The notes: generated by a model from the letters alone, not told the origin. Positions 12,860 through 23,770 are shown, numbered from the stretch's first letter. The stretch is DNA of 64,000 bases from Orientallactaga sibirica (GCA_036365145.1 JAEOAD010000018.1:12072501-12136500); one strand, 5' to 3'. Program-made: numbers and translations.

Positions 12860-13030
12860 CTACACTATTATTACATGCCTACCATGAAGAAACGGTGGGC
12901 TAGCTTGGGTTCTGAGGCAAGAGACAATTGGGAGCCATCCGCATCACATCATGTTCTAGCTTTGTGATCTCAGGCAAGACTCATTTTCTTAGCTGTTAAG
13001 AACAACAAATTAAGGCATTATCCTTACCCT
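12860..13030 (+). repeat. MIR SINE relic, sense
   Basis: GCTTGGGTTCTGAGGC, CATGTTCTAGCTTTGTGATC and TCAGGCAAGACTCATTTTC follow MIR order. Confidence 0.5.
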
Positions 13031-13035
13031 ACGTA

Positions 13036-13085
13036 GTAGTGACTGTTTGCTCTGCCACTGTGTGCTTGGAGTTTAAAAACAAACC
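13036..13085 (+). repeat. About 50-base segment shared with 16304-16355
   Basis: Both places contain GTGACTGTTTGCTCTGCCAC followed by TGTGT and CTTGGA, then a short A/C-rich run with AACAAA. Nearly all positions agree, in the same orientation 3.2 kb apart. The flanks do not obviously match. I do not recognise the family. Confidence 0.7.
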
Positions 13086-14002
13086 CCCTCACAGTGATGG
13101 GCTTTTACGAAGACATAGTTATGCAACATACACAACACCTAGAGTACTAGGCCTACTGTAAACACTAGGCACACTTTTGTTTTCTTATTTCTTCCCTTAC
13201 CAAAAACCCCAAAACATTTAAACTGGAATTTCAAAGGTCTACTGTGCTCCACCCATGACTGGCAGAGAAGGAAGTGTTGCTTCTGCCCTAAATGTCAGGT
13301 AGCATTGGGCACAGGAATGCATAAACAGGATGGCTCTTACTTCCCCCTCACACACACTGAAAAGTATTAAAATGAGGAACTTTTATACACATGGGCCCAG
13401 CTAAGAATGGCCACATGCAGAAAACGCCATTCATAAACTATGAGAAACATCTGGACAAAAGATGCTACATGTACATCTATGATCATTTCCAATTTTATAT
13501 CCAATTGTTATGATCTGCAGGAAAATATAGTAGGTATAGCCAAGATTTCATGTAAATACTGAATTTGACTTGTTTATATTCATTGGTTGGAATTTGGAAG
13601 TCAAAGGAAAGATCACTTAAAGCTTTAGAGAAATTTGTGCCCATATTTCCATAACAGGAGAGTGTGGCACTACTCCTCAGCAGAGAACGAAGAAAGCCAT
13701 TGCTTCTCTAGAAAATACTGTCAATATTTAAGCAATACATGTGCCATAATCTTTCCTATTGCAAAACAAAATTATTTCCTTGTATGTTGTGTATGTTGTT
13801 CTATAACAATTAAGAATCTATGTGCTTATCATTTTTGTAACTTTCATTTTAATACCGAATCAACAAAATGAAATGGCAACTTATACACTCAGAATATAGT
13901 ATTTGTAAATCATGTATCTGGGGAGGCATTAATATACAAACATAAATACCATATGCATAGTTTGACTAAAACATAGGAAAAAGACCTAAAAAGATCTTCC
14001 TC
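13086..14002. other. Unique AT-rich intronic sequence
   Basis: No gene or repeat recognised. Confidence 0.5.
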
Positions 14003-15232
14003 TAAAAAGACTTAAAAATGACCATCAGATACATGAAAGGATGCTTCACATGATCAGTCATCAGGAAAGTACATAGCCACCACTGTGAGAAACCACCACG
14101 CTCACGCGGATGGCAATGATCAAAAAGTCAAAAGGCATCAAATGTTAGTGAGGATATGGAGGAAAAGGATCCCTAGTACACTGTTTATGTGAGTATAGAT
14201 TAGAACTGCCATTATGAAAGTTTCTAAAGAAATTAAAAATAGAACTACTCCATAGCCCATCTATCCCTCTTCTGGGTATATAACAAAATCATCTCCTCAT
14301 AATGACATCTGTTCTACCATGTCCATTATAGAACTAATCATAAATGCCAAGATATGAAATCAACATATAGAAATAGACAGATATAGACATATTGGGAATC
14401 TCATTCAGCCTTCAAGAGAATGAGATCTTGCCATTTGCCACAACATGGGCGAGTCTTGAGGACAGTGTGCTGAGCGAAGTAAGCCAGACACAGAGAAGAA
14501 TCCCATAATCTCACATGTGGAGTGTGTTCATAAATGAATATCCAGAGTTTGAGAACAAAATAATGGTCACCAAGGGCAGAGGAGTGGGATGGGCATGCAA
14601 AGGAAGACAGGTCAGAAGTAGCACGTGCCAGGTAAACAAGTCCAAGGATCAAACGCAAAACAGGACCCCAAGGAGGGGTGTAATGTCTGCTGGTGTCTGA
14701 CTAAAAGTACATACTATGCTCACCAAACTGCCTGGTGAGTGTTTCTTATAATGTTCATACCCATGTATTAATGCTACTCTCACTTTTGGTTAGAGAAGCT
14801 TCTCTTTTCAGATGGCGGTGACCTTGAGATGAGTCAGAAGGCACCATAATACTGAGAAGAAGTGACAGAGGAGTGTTCAACACTGAAATATCTCTATAAC
14901 ATCTTCCAAGGCTCAGTGTCCATTGCAGAAGAGGCGTCAGAAAGAATATAAGGGCCAAAGGAAGGGTAGGACTATTTATAATGCACTCTTCCATACACAA
15001 AATGGCCTGGATATCCATGACCTCACAGTGCCTGGCACTACATACACAGGACCATCATAATAGGAGGACAAGATGATGACATCAAAATAAAAGAGAGACT
15101 GATTGAGAGGGGGAGGGGATATGATAGAAAGTGGAATTGCAAAGGGAAATGGAAAGGAGGAGGAATTACCATGGTTTATTGTCTATAATTATGGAAATTG
15201 TCAATAAATGAATAAATATCTTTAAAAATTGT
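14003..15232 (+). mobile_element. L1 LINE relic, 3' end of ORF2 and 3' UTR, sense
   Basis: Non-LTR retrotransposon remnant. The string TACATAGCCACCACTGTGAG, then GATGGCAATGATCAAAAAG, CTCTTCTGGGTATATAACA, GCCAAGATATGAAATCAAC, CATTCAGCCTTCAAG and CATTTGCCACAACATGGG is the ordered end of L1 ORF2 in degraded form, with frameshifts and stops. From about 15070 a G/A-rich segment and TTTATTGTCTATAATTATGG resemble a rodent L1 3' UTR, ending AATAAATATCTTTAAAAA. It is 5' truncated and dead. The junction between the ORF2 part and the tail is not certain; these could be two elements. Confidence 0.8.
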
Positions 15233-15452
15233 AGTGTATCTGGGACTCACAGTGAATGAATAGATTTTAGCTGTTCTTGCCACAAAAACACACAAAAAGA
15301 TGTGTAGCTATTTGGGATGACACCTGTTTTACACTAGTAATATTTTTATCTATTTGCAGCCCACAAAACATTATAATGTAATATTGTATATGTAAAATGC
15401 ATTTTAAATACATGGTAAATTAAAAAATAATTTATTTTAAAAATGAAAATAC
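15233..15452. other. Unique AT-rich sequence
   Basis: Nothing recognised. Its last 13 bases (15440-15452) are the left target-site copy of the next element. Confidence 0.5.
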
Positions 15453-15686
15453 AAGGACTGAGGAGATGGCTTAGCAGTTAAAGCATTTGCCTGGAAAGCC
15501 AAAGGACCTAGGTTTGATTCCCCAGGACCCACATAAGCCAGATGCACAAGGTGTCTCATGCATCTGGCGTTTGTTTGCAGTGACTGGAGGCCCTGGAATG
15601 CCCATTCTCTCTCTCTCTCTCTCCCTCTCTCTCTGCCTCTTTCTCTCTCTTTCTCTGTCAAATAAATAAATAAATAAAATTTTTAA
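15453..15686 (+). repeat. Dip-like tRNA-derived SINE, sense, full length with target-site duplication
   Basis: The clearest sense copy. The tRNA-like head is AGGACTGAGGAGATGGCTTA through the B-box-like GGTTTGATTCC. The body is AAGCCAGATGCACAAGG and GTTTGCAGTGACTGGAGGCC. A CT microsatellite follows at about 15606-15658, then (AAAT)n and an A-rich tail. The direct repeat AAAATGAAAATAC flanks it at 15440-15452 and 15687-15699. Confidence 0.93.
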
Positions 15687-15699
15687 AAAATGAAAATAC

Positions 15700-16303
15700 C
15701 AAATAAACCAAAGACCACAATTGGCAAGTCTCCTTATTAAGGCTCCTCTTCCTCCACATAAGATAATGACTATTATCATTTTGGTATGCATCCTTCCAGA
15801 TACTTTTTTTCTTTCAAATCTATAAATATTTGTGTATACATACATACATACATATATATATATGTTATGTATACTATATGTACACTAGATGTAAAATATA
15901 TGTGTCATATATAATAGTTACATGCATAGTTTATGTAACTTTTAATCAGGGAAGAGAGCTCATACGTAATATAATCTACACTAATTTAAATTTTCATTAC
16001 TTTTTACAATAAACAGTCACATGGTGTGACACTTTACTACACATACATACTATGCATGCATACAGATCATTATTATTTCATTTTCCATGCCCTATTGATG
16101 GAGACATAGTTGGAAGGTGCATATTGAAGATCAGTATCTAGAGTTGCAGTGCTCAAATGATTTTAAGTTCACTTCAGGGGATACACAAGTTCAAAACTAC
16201 TTTCATCAAAATCTGCATACTTGTCCTTTTCCTTGGGCTGGAACACAGTGATGGACAGACAGGAGAGTCAACAACAAATGAAGGCATTGGCCTTATGTTG
16301 CAC
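15700..16303. other. Unique AT-rich sequence with ACAT/AT repeats
   Basis: An imperfect (CATA)n/(TA)n run lies at 15838-15862. No gene recognised. Confidence 0.5.
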
Positions 16304-16355
16304 AGTGGTGACTGTTTGCTCTGCCACTGTGTCCTTGGACTTACAAACAAAATTC
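16304..16355 (+). repeat. Second copy of the segment at 13036-13085
   Basis: GTGACTGTTTGCTCTGCCAC then TGTGTCCTTGGACTTACAAA, as described for the first copy. Confidence 0.7.
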
Positions 16356-17364
16356 CTTAAAGAAACGGGGAAATTATAAATTGTACATCTATCTTGAGTA
16401 CTCTCTTGAGTACATGACTTTTTCATATTCTCTGGGACAAAATGAAGACTCCCTGAAGGAAAGGCACCAGAGCTCAGCCAGCAGCTTATTTCGTGCAATA
16501 TCATTTCAGTTGGAAGAATTACTGGCAAGTTATAGTCACCCTAGGAGGATATCTGGGAGACACTGTACCAAAGATGAGCTATTATGCCAAACACTTCAAG
16601 GAAAACCACCCAAGGTACTTCCTGTCAGTGATGAACTTTGAGCTTTGTGGCAAAAGTTACATGACAGAAAAGTTCTGTCCACTTCTCTGAGCATGACAGC
16701 TTCCAATGCTTAAAGACTTTTCTAATGAGGTTGATGGTGATACTAATGATGGTGATTTTTTGCTGCCACATAAAGAAATGTGTCAAATTTGGAAAATATG
16801 CAAAACTCAGTGAACTGCTATTTTCCAAATAACTAATGCATGATATTACAAATTCATGAGTGGATAAAATATTTACTTAAAGTGAAAGAGAAACTAATGG
16901 ATTTTACTATTACAAGCACAGAAACCTTACTGATACATTTTCAGACTGTGCTGAATCCAACCTTAGAAAACTCTTCTAGAGTTTGGTATAGGAACAAAGG
17001 CAACTATTATAATAATCTTGAGACAATTAGAATTTACCTATATGGGGTCACTTTTCTTTGACAAAATAATATCAAAGCATACTTAACATGAACTCTGGCA
17101 TGTGAACATATCTATTTTCTAGTAAACAAACATATATACAAACATATATATTAAGATTACTAGGTAATTTGTTACTAAAATATTTGAAATTGTAGTCCAA
17201 TAAATACAAGTTAAATTTAGATAACATTTTTGATTCATTGTCTTGGATAAACTTTTCAAAATCAGTGATGTAAAGTGTAAATGAAAATACATGAAAGTAG
17301 TTCCCATAGCCATACTTTTGCTTTCTGCAGTTGCACTTCCCTGTAGCCAAACATAGTCCAAACA
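16356..17364. other. Unique intronic sequence
   Basis: Two plus-strand frames of 86 and 65 codons overlap at 16381-16690, but neither resembles a known protein and there is no sign of an exon. I see no repeat family here. Confidence 0.5.
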
Positions 17365-17572
17365 TTATTTATTTGAGAAAGGGAGAGAAAGGCAGAGGCA
17401 AGTCTACATACAGAGAATGGGCATGCCAGGGCCTTCTAACCACTGCGAACAAACTCCAGATGCATGTGTCACCTTGTGAATCTGGGTTTATGTGGGTACT
17501 GGGCAATCAAACCTGGGTCGTTTGGCTTTGCTAGCAAGTGCCTTAATGGCTAAGACATCTCGCCAGCCCCTT
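17365..17572 (-). repeat. Dip-like SINE, antisense, with target-site duplication
   Basis: TTATTTATTTGAGAAAGGG, GAATGGGCATGCCAGGGCC, AAACTCCAGATGCATGTG and GACATCTCGCCAGCCCC in order. CCAAACATTA occurs on both sides (left about 17357-17366, right about 17578-17588). Confidence 0.92.
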
Positions 17573-17699
17573 ATGGCCCAAACATTAAAAAGAAATTTCT
17601 AGAAATGAGCACCTGATGCTTTAAGTGATGCACCATTCTGAATAATGTGAGCATGATGAGGTCCAGAAGATACATCCTTCCTTTATCCAGTGTATCCAC

Positions 17700-17975
17700 A
17701 CTCTCCATGCTTCCAGCATATTAACCACTTCTTTTCAGTGTTCAGATGTAGTGCTACTATTGTATTGCAGTGCTTGTGCCCAGGTAACCTTTATTTTATG
17801 AATAGTGTCCCCAAAGCACAAGACTAGTAATGCTGAGACTTTTTGTTATAGCATAATTATAATCACTCTATTTCATTACTGTATACTATTATTAATCTGT
17901 TATAGCATCTAATTTGTAAGTTGAATTTGGGGTACAGTACTATCCGAGGATTCAGTCAGAATGCTTTTGTATTTT
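17700..17975 (+). mobile_element. Tigger-type DNA transposon relic
   Basis: AGGTAACCTTTATTTTATGA then GTCCCCAAAGCACAAGACTA and GTAATGCTG match the region around the transposase start of Tigger (pogo-like) elements. TAATTTGTAAGTTGAATTT and GGTACAGTACTATCCGAGG match the right end. The middle is missing, as in short internally deleted copies. Identification is from memory. Confidence 0.65.
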
Positions 17976-18669
17976 CTGATGTCACTGCCTTAGTGACTCT
18001 ATTCTGTTATTGGAGCATGACAGTAGCCATGGGGAGGTATAAATTCATGGGCGTGGTTATTTCAGTAAAAGCCAATTTATATTTAACTTGAATCAACATG
18101 GACTCACTGTATCAATCTCAAGTAAGTAAATGAATGAATAAATGAATAAAGTAAATAAATGAATAAACGAAGTCTGAAGGGTCTGAAAGAAGAGGCAACA
18201 TGCACATAGATCTAATACCTTACATAGCAAAAACAGCAAGAAACATAACCTTGCATGAAGGCCACTGCAACCTTACTCAGAAAAATTCCAGGAGGACATT
18301 TTCCCAGCAACAGTCTGTCCAGAGCTGGACTGATGACACCTTGCTATTGATTCTGGTAGCCAATGGAAATCATTTGTCTCAATACTTTACCTTTAAAACT
18401 CTCTGGCGTCGCTAAACCCAGCTACAGATCACCCTGGCCTCAGACACCAGACTAAACTCGTGTGTATTCCCGACTAAACTTGTCAGCTTTGGAAAATGCC
18501 TGTTTGTTAATTAGGTTGACACAGCTAATTCCCTCTGGGTTCTGACAGCTCTCACAGCTGTGTCGCTCAGTGGTTCTGCTTTGCAGCGGTTGCTCTAGAA
18601 CAATGCTCAGACTCATGCACCATTCAAGACGCTCTGGTGCTATTTGCATCAGCACATACATTAATCCCT
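17976..18669. other. Unique intronic sequence with (AATG/AATA)n
   Basis: An imperfect AATGAATAAATG run lies at about 18125-18170. No gene recognised. Confidence 0.5.
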
Positions 18670-18790
18670 TTCATCCTCAGGCCTTGGTGGCAAACACTAT
18701 TGGTTTCTTCACTTTAGATGTGAAGAAATGAGGCCAGTGAAATTAAGCAGCTCACATCAAGGCACACAGCTAATATGCAATGTTAATTGT
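18670..18790 (-). repeat. MIR SINE relic, antisense
   Basis: AGATGTGAAGAAATGAGGCC, AAATTAAGCAGCTCACATCA and AGGCACACAGCTAATATGC follow the reversed MIR core closely. Confidence 0.7.
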
Positions 18791-19202
18791 AGCACGATTT
18801 CACATAGCAAAATCCTAGAAGTACCTTAAATGTTCAGAGACATTAAACATGATGCTGTAACTACTTGATGTCTTCATATTATAGATGTCTCAAAATGAAC
18901 TCGCGACTTCATTTCTTTGCCTATTCAAGTAGTCCAAAGTATGTTTGAAGTCCCCCATTTCCAAAGCTCTTGCTGACCATGGAGGCCATCATGATATGAT
19001 GGCTGTTCATTTTTACCCCACAGAACAGCACCACTAGGGCTGATGGACCATCCAGTTATCTTTTATTCCTGCAGATGGTCAGCTCCATAGGGATGGAGGA
19101 AGAACGGATCTTTGTTCCTTTTCACTCTCGGTCTATGGCGGTCTCTGCCCCTAGCTACTTGCTTCCATGCTGCCACCCCTAATTGTGTAAACTGACTATC
19201 AA
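18791..19202. other. Unique intronic sequence
   Basis: Nothing recognised. Confidence 0.5.
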
Positions 19203-19344
19203 GCCAGGCATGGTGGCACATGCCTTTAATCCCAACACTTGGGAGGTAGAGGTAGGAGGATTGCCAAGAGTTCAAGGCCAGTTGAGACTACATAGTCCAG
19301 GTCAGCCTTGGCTAGAGAGACCTTAGCTCAAAAAAACAACCAAA

Positions 19345-19383
<39 letters not shown>
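19203..19383 (+). repeat. B1 SINE, sense, with (AAAT)n tail
   Basis: AGCCAGGCATGGTGGCACAT through GAGTTCAAGGCCAG and GGTCAGCCTTGGCTAGAG. The A-tail has become (AAAT)10 at 19344-19383. Confidence 0.93.
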
Positions 19384-19399
19384 ACTGTCTCCAAAACAA

Positions 19400-19880
19400 T
19401 GACCCTGCTCCCACTCTTGCCACCCTACATGTGATTTCCACAGTGTCTAGACTGAACATTATGCAACACTTAGCTCCACTGTTGACCTGGCTCACTCTGC
19501 CCCAGCCACACTGGGATCCTTGCCATTGCCCTGACAAACCAAGACAGTCTTGGTGCCAAGGGTTTGCAAGTCTGTTCCCTCTGCCAGGACACTTAAAGTA
19601 TTGGTTGCACTCATTTTTTGACTTCACGAAGGCCTCTGCTTAAATGACCCCTCATTGGTACAGCTTTCCCTAAGTTCACTGTCTAAACAAGCAGACACTT
19701 CACTCTGTTCCTTTGCTCTCTCTCCCCAGACAGACTCAAATGTGCCTTTGACCTATCACTTATCATACTCTTTGTGTGCATGTAGTTCTTGCTTTCTAGC
19801 TCTCTTCACTCTATCCTACCTAAAATAAAGTTCAGGGCAAATCTGCTCAATGAATACATTGACTGAACCTCAGATTTCTC
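19400..19880 (+). repeat. L2 LINE 3'-end relic, sense
   Basis: The order GTTGACCTGGCTCACTCTG, CCAGCCACACTGGGATCC, GCCTCTGCTTAAATGACCCC, TACAGCTTTCCCTAAG and AATCTGCTCAATGAATACAT follows the end of L2. Confidence 0.65.
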
Positions 19881-19920
19881 ACTTCTCCCTCATAAGATTG
19901 CTATTAATAAAAATTATTCT

Positions 19921-20110
19921 CAGGCTAAGTAGATGATGTGGTCAGTAAAAAAGCTTGCCATGTAAGCATGAAACCCAGGTAAAATCCAATACACAGTGCT
20001 CACCTGTACTCCCAGCACTGGGTAGGTGGGTATTGAAGGATCCGGGGGCTTGCCAACTATGTAGTCTAGCTGAACCCTAGTTCCAGGTATAGTAGCAAGA
20101 GTGTTATGGG
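19921..20110 (+). repeat. B4-type SINE, sense, diverged
   Basis: AAAGCTTGCCATGTAAGC, TGTACTCCCAGCACTGG and AACCCTAGTTCCAGG in B4 order; both halves are degraded. Confidence 0.55.
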
Positions 20111-20394
20111 AGTGTGAGGCCATTCTATGGGAGGGAAATCATGCCAGTTACTGTAACTATGGGCAAAAGTCTATAGCTAAGAACCTAGGCTATAGGTGTG
20201 TATGGAGGAAAAAATGGCATCATTATCTTAACTGGACAGCATGTCAAACTGCCTTCTTAATATCTGTGTTTGTTCCTATAAGATGGGTACTAATCACAGC
20301 CTCCAACACAGAAGTTTCTTTATAAAAAGAATAGAGGTGATTGCAGAGATTCACAGATCACAAAGTTATCCAGAAAAAGCAACTAGTTTGTGCT

Positions 20395-21145
20395 TAGCCC
20401 AAATATGATATTAAACCACATCCTCTAGGGCTCAGGAAGACTCACCAGAGGGGACAAAATGGGATATGAGAGCAGAAGGATGAGAAGTGGGACTTTGGAA
20501 TTCTATACTATGGAAATGACAAATCCCCTAAGCTCATGCACTCACAGCCGACTGTGTTTCCTGAACATGAATAAGCCTATCAATATCTTATCATAGATGA
20601 AGAAGGGGATCCATGACCCCACACCTCCCATAATAAATAGTAGAAATTTGTGATTGCTAGAAGAAGGGAAGCCATGCCCTTTATGGTGTAGCCACTGGAG
20701 GCCCCTTCTCTAGTAAATAAACTCCTACTCATGAGTATGCAAACAACACTATTTTTTAAATGGATTTATTTAACAGAGAAAGAGGGAGATAGAGGGAGAG
20801 AGAGAGAGAATGGGCGCACCAGGGCCTCTAGCCACTGCAAATGAACTCCAGACATGTGTGCCCCCTTAAGCATGGGTCTGGCTAACATGGGTCATGGTGA
20901 ATTGAACCTGGGTCCTTTGGCTTTGCAGGCAAATGCCTTAACTGCCAAGCCATTCCTCCAGCCCAAGCAACACTATTTTAAATCAATGAGTCAAAATAAA
21001 ATAAATAAAATAAAGTACAGAGGACATGGAAATAGAATGGAGCTCTAATGGATTTCAGTTAGAGGTGAGGGGGGAGAGTGAGAGTAAATGGGAGGAACAA
21101 AATGTATTATATACATGTATAAAATTGTCAAAAATTTTAAAAAGT
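20395..21145 (+). mobile_element. L1 LINE 3' UTR (rodent type), sense, split by a SINE
   Basis: The left part (to about 20743) includes GGACAAAATGGGATATGAG and GATCCATGACCCCACACC. The right part (20980-21145) includes GAGGGGGGAGAGTGAGAG and ends TATTATATACATGTATAAAA followed by TTGTCAAAAA, the typical end of rodent L1 3' UTRs. No ORF2 was found, so it is strongly 5' truncated. A Dip-like SINE is inserted at 20752-20967. Confidence 0.75.
20752..20967 (-). repeat. Dip-like SINE, antisense, inserted into L1 3' UTR
   Basis: GATTTATTTAACAGAGAAAG, a GAGA block, ATGGGCGCACCAGGGCCTCT, then CCTTTGGCTTTGCAGGCAAA and CTCCAGCCC. The target-site copies CAACACTATTTT lie at 20744-20755 and 20968-20979. Confidence 0.93.
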
Positions 21146-21190
21146 GTGGAAACATTGAGGAGGATACTTCATATCTACCTCTGATACCGA

Positions 21191-21255
21191 GATATATATA
21201 TATATATTATACAGGCATGTGTGTATGTATATTTGTATATACACTTGCATATAAG

Positions 21256-21306
<51 letters not shown>
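21191..21306. repeat. (TA)n microsatellites
   Basis: A short run at 21191-21208 and a long perfect TA run of about 25 units at 21257-21306. Confidence 0.97.
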
Positions 21307-21309
<3 letters not shown>

Positions 21310-21364
21310 GCAAACAAATACATAAATTATTCTTGACTATTGAAATAAAGCAAGTAGAACCTGT

Positions 21365-21505
21365 TGTGCGGCCTAACCACTTTCCAGCACTTTCTCATTA
21401 AATCCTCATGACAGCCCAAGAGATGCATAAAATCAGTATCTCCCATTAGAAGATAAGGAAACTGAGGCACTAGGGACATACCTGCCCAGGTTATAGGCTC
21501 TGCAG
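21365..21505 (-). repeat. MIR SINE relic, antisense
   Basis: CATTAAATCCTCATGACAGC, TTAGAAGATAAGGAAACTGA and GGCACTAGGGACATACCTG are the reversed MIR 3' half, well preserved. Confidence 0.8.
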
Positions 21506-22279
21506 GAGATAATGGAGGTTATAGTGAAGGCCCGATTGCCTCCATAGCTACAATGGGTCATGCCTGGGGAAAATGGGGAAAGCAGAGTTCATTGTAAATG
21601 CAAGACTTGCCATCTGTAGATAGAATAGAATAGAATGGAATTACTGATCTGTGAGGTTCCTTGGGCCTTGGACCATGCAAGATGAAGGAATGTACTGGTA
21701 CTGATGGTCCAGGAGAACTGGGTCTCTTCTGAGCTCAGGTGGAAAGAGGACTTTGCGTCCACAGGGGACTCTCCTTAAACCCAGCTTGGGAAGGGAGTTT
21801 GTTATGTCCACGTTCTGCTCAGATAACAGTTTGACACTAATTCTATTTTCAGCTGGCACCAAAGCCAGTCCTCGACTTTATCGCTCATTGGTTATCTGTG
21901 TCGCCTGAAGGAACTGGGGTAAGGTACAGGAAAGGTGGGGGCATTGTTGCAGCTTCCTGCTGGCCTGCACACTGGCCTATTGTTGCAGGGTTGTTTTTTA
22001 ACTGTCATATCACAATTATTTTGGCAACATCCTTTTTCCATCTTGGATCTGATACAATATTTATTGAACTATATAAACCGCATCAGTGTATAGCTCTCTG
22101 TATTGGTTACCCAAGTTCTGTGCAATATCTTTCTCTAATGAGTCCATGAAAAGCTTTTGCTAATTGCCATGTGATCAGCCAATTGCTAAAGCTTGAAATT
22201 ATGACTTCTTCAAGAAAAAGAGGCCTTAAATGGAGCATTGCTCAACCACTAAAATTATTTGTCTATTTGTTGTATTCAT
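21506..22279. other. Unique intronic sequence
   Basis: No gene or known repeat seen. A hairpin-forming inverted repeat lies at 22151-22194. Confidence 0.5.
22151..22194. repeat. Imperfect inverted repeat (hairpin potential)
   Basis: AAGCTTTTGCTAATTG at 22151-22166 faces CAATTGCTAAAGCTT at 22180-22194 across 13 bases. The arms pair over most of their length with one bulge and two mismatches. Confidence 0.7.
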
Positions 22280-22580
22280 ATATTTTCATATGTGTGTGGG
22301 TGCATACATGTGTGTGTGGAGGCCAGAGGTTGATTTCAACTGTTTTTCTCAATCATACTTCACTTTATTTTTTGAGTCTCATACTGAAACTAGAGCTCAC
22401 CTATTTGCCTAGGTTAGCTAGTCAGTAAGCCCTAGGGGGTGCTACCACCTCTGCTTCCCCAGTACAGGGATTACAGAAATGCACCGCCACACCTGGCTTC
22501 GATGGGAGTTCTGGTAATCTGACTCAGGTCCATATGCTTGCATGGCAAGCAATTTTCTGACTGAGCCATCTCCATAGCCT
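22280..22580 (-). repeat. B4/RSINE-type SINE, antisense
   Basis: TGTGTGTGGAGGCCAGAGGT, CACCTCTGCTTCCCCAGTAC, TGCACCGCCACACCTGGC, CATGCTTGCATGGCAAGCA and CTGAGCCATCTCCATAGCC give a B1-like piece followed by the tRNA-derived head in reverse. Confidence 0.75.
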
Positions 22581-23250
22581 CTACTGCAGTTTTAAACAAA
22601 AGCAAAATGATATCTGTTGGGATAGTTAGGTGTCCAGCACTACTTTACAGGCCATCACATTAAAGCAATACCTATGCCTTCCACTATTACCATTTTGCCC
22701 TGATGGAATTGAGCTTAGTAAACTCCTAGTGAGTGTGAGATACCCATCTGGAGACTTGGAATCCCATTTCAGTCTTCTAATATACTACAGGAAAGTTGAA
22801 ACACTTGTCCTTGCCACATTGTGTCACTTGAACTTGTGTCTCGCTTAATTTTGTGAGTAATGGACACAAAGGTCAAGGTCTGATAATTTTTCACAAACAT
22901 GTGGAGTAAGATAAAGACATACACACAAAATGACTATGACTTTGAGCAATATTATATCAGAAGTGCTATATTCTGAGTTTCCCAACTAGAATTAAATAGT
23001 TTTCTTCCCTTATTTTGTTTGGCTGTTTAGACTTACATTTTCAGCCTCATCAAGGCTGGTAGTATATGCCACTTTGTAAGGGCCCTTAACTAGAAATAAA
23101 CTACATTTTGAAGACATGAGCTATGTGGCAATACTGATGCTGCCATAAGACCCCTCTTTTTTTCCCCTCCCAATGGTTTCTACTTGATTACTAGAGCAGC
23201 TGCCCAAGACATGCATTGCATCCTCATTGGGTTCTTGGACTTTTCCTGAC
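22581..23250. other. Unique intronic sequence
   Basis: Nothing recognised. Confidence 0.5.
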
Positions 23251-23438
23251 CACTGTTACTGTGGAGGTTATAAATGTGATGTGTCCTGAAACCCAGACTC
23301 AGCATCCTCACAGAGAACTTGGAGATCCAGGAGCGTCACCTGGCCAGTGTTACTGTGGGGGTGATAAATGTGATATGTCCTAAAACCTAGACTCAGCGTC
23401 CTCACAGAGAGCTGGGAGATCCAGGAGGGCCATCTGCA
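23251..23438. repeat. 94-base tandem duplication (two units)
   Basis: Unit 1 is 23251-23344 and unit 2 is 23345-23438. Both read CA(C/G)TGTTACTGTGG, then ATAAATGTGAT, TGTCCT, AGACTCAGC and TCCTCACAGAGA, then GAGATCCAGGAG. The units differ at roughly ten positions and have no length change. It has no coding signature. Confidence 0.93.
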
Positions 23439-23599
23439 TGTTATTGGAAACAGGTGGCCCACAGAGGAAGGGCCTTTGCCTGGGTCAGAATATCACTTAG
23501 GGTCGTAGGAATTATTTACAAGGAAAAGAGAAATTATGTAGACAACCTGCTTCCCACCAGGTACATTTCATAATGAAATGCCAAAGATATTAGCAACAA

Positions 23600-23770
23600 A
23601 ATAGTAATGATAACTGACATTGTTGAACTCCAGATTTGTAAGACACTTTGCAAATTGCTTAATAAAATTTATTTTAAAAGATTTTTCATAACAAGTACTC
23701 TTCTTCTCTCATTGGACAGATGAATACCCTTACAGAGAGGTTAGTTGGTCTTCGAGAAGGATCCAAAGGC
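23600..23770 (-). repeat. MIR SINE relic, antisense
   Basis: TGATAACTGACATTGTTGAA, AGACACTTTGCAAATTGC, CATTGGACAGATGAATACCC and TTACAGAGAGGTTAG follow the reversed MIR. Confidence 0.7.

Noticed and set aside
14003..15232. Active L1
   Set aside because: 5' truncated, with stops and frameshifts throughout the ORF2 remnant.
15453..15560. tRNA-like head of the Dip-like SINE as a tRNA gene
   Set aside because: Has B-box-like GGTTTGATTCC but no cloverleaf or anticodon arm, and is part of a repeated SINE unit. The same holds for the other 12 copies.
15471..15845. 124-codon minus-strand frame
   Set aside because: Most of it is the Dip-like SINE with its CT block read as Arg/Glu repeats.
16381..16690. 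Overlapping plus-strand frames of 86 and 65 codons
   Set aside because: Looked at as a possible exon relic because both frames give ordinary-looking peptides. I recognise no family and see no convincing splice sites.
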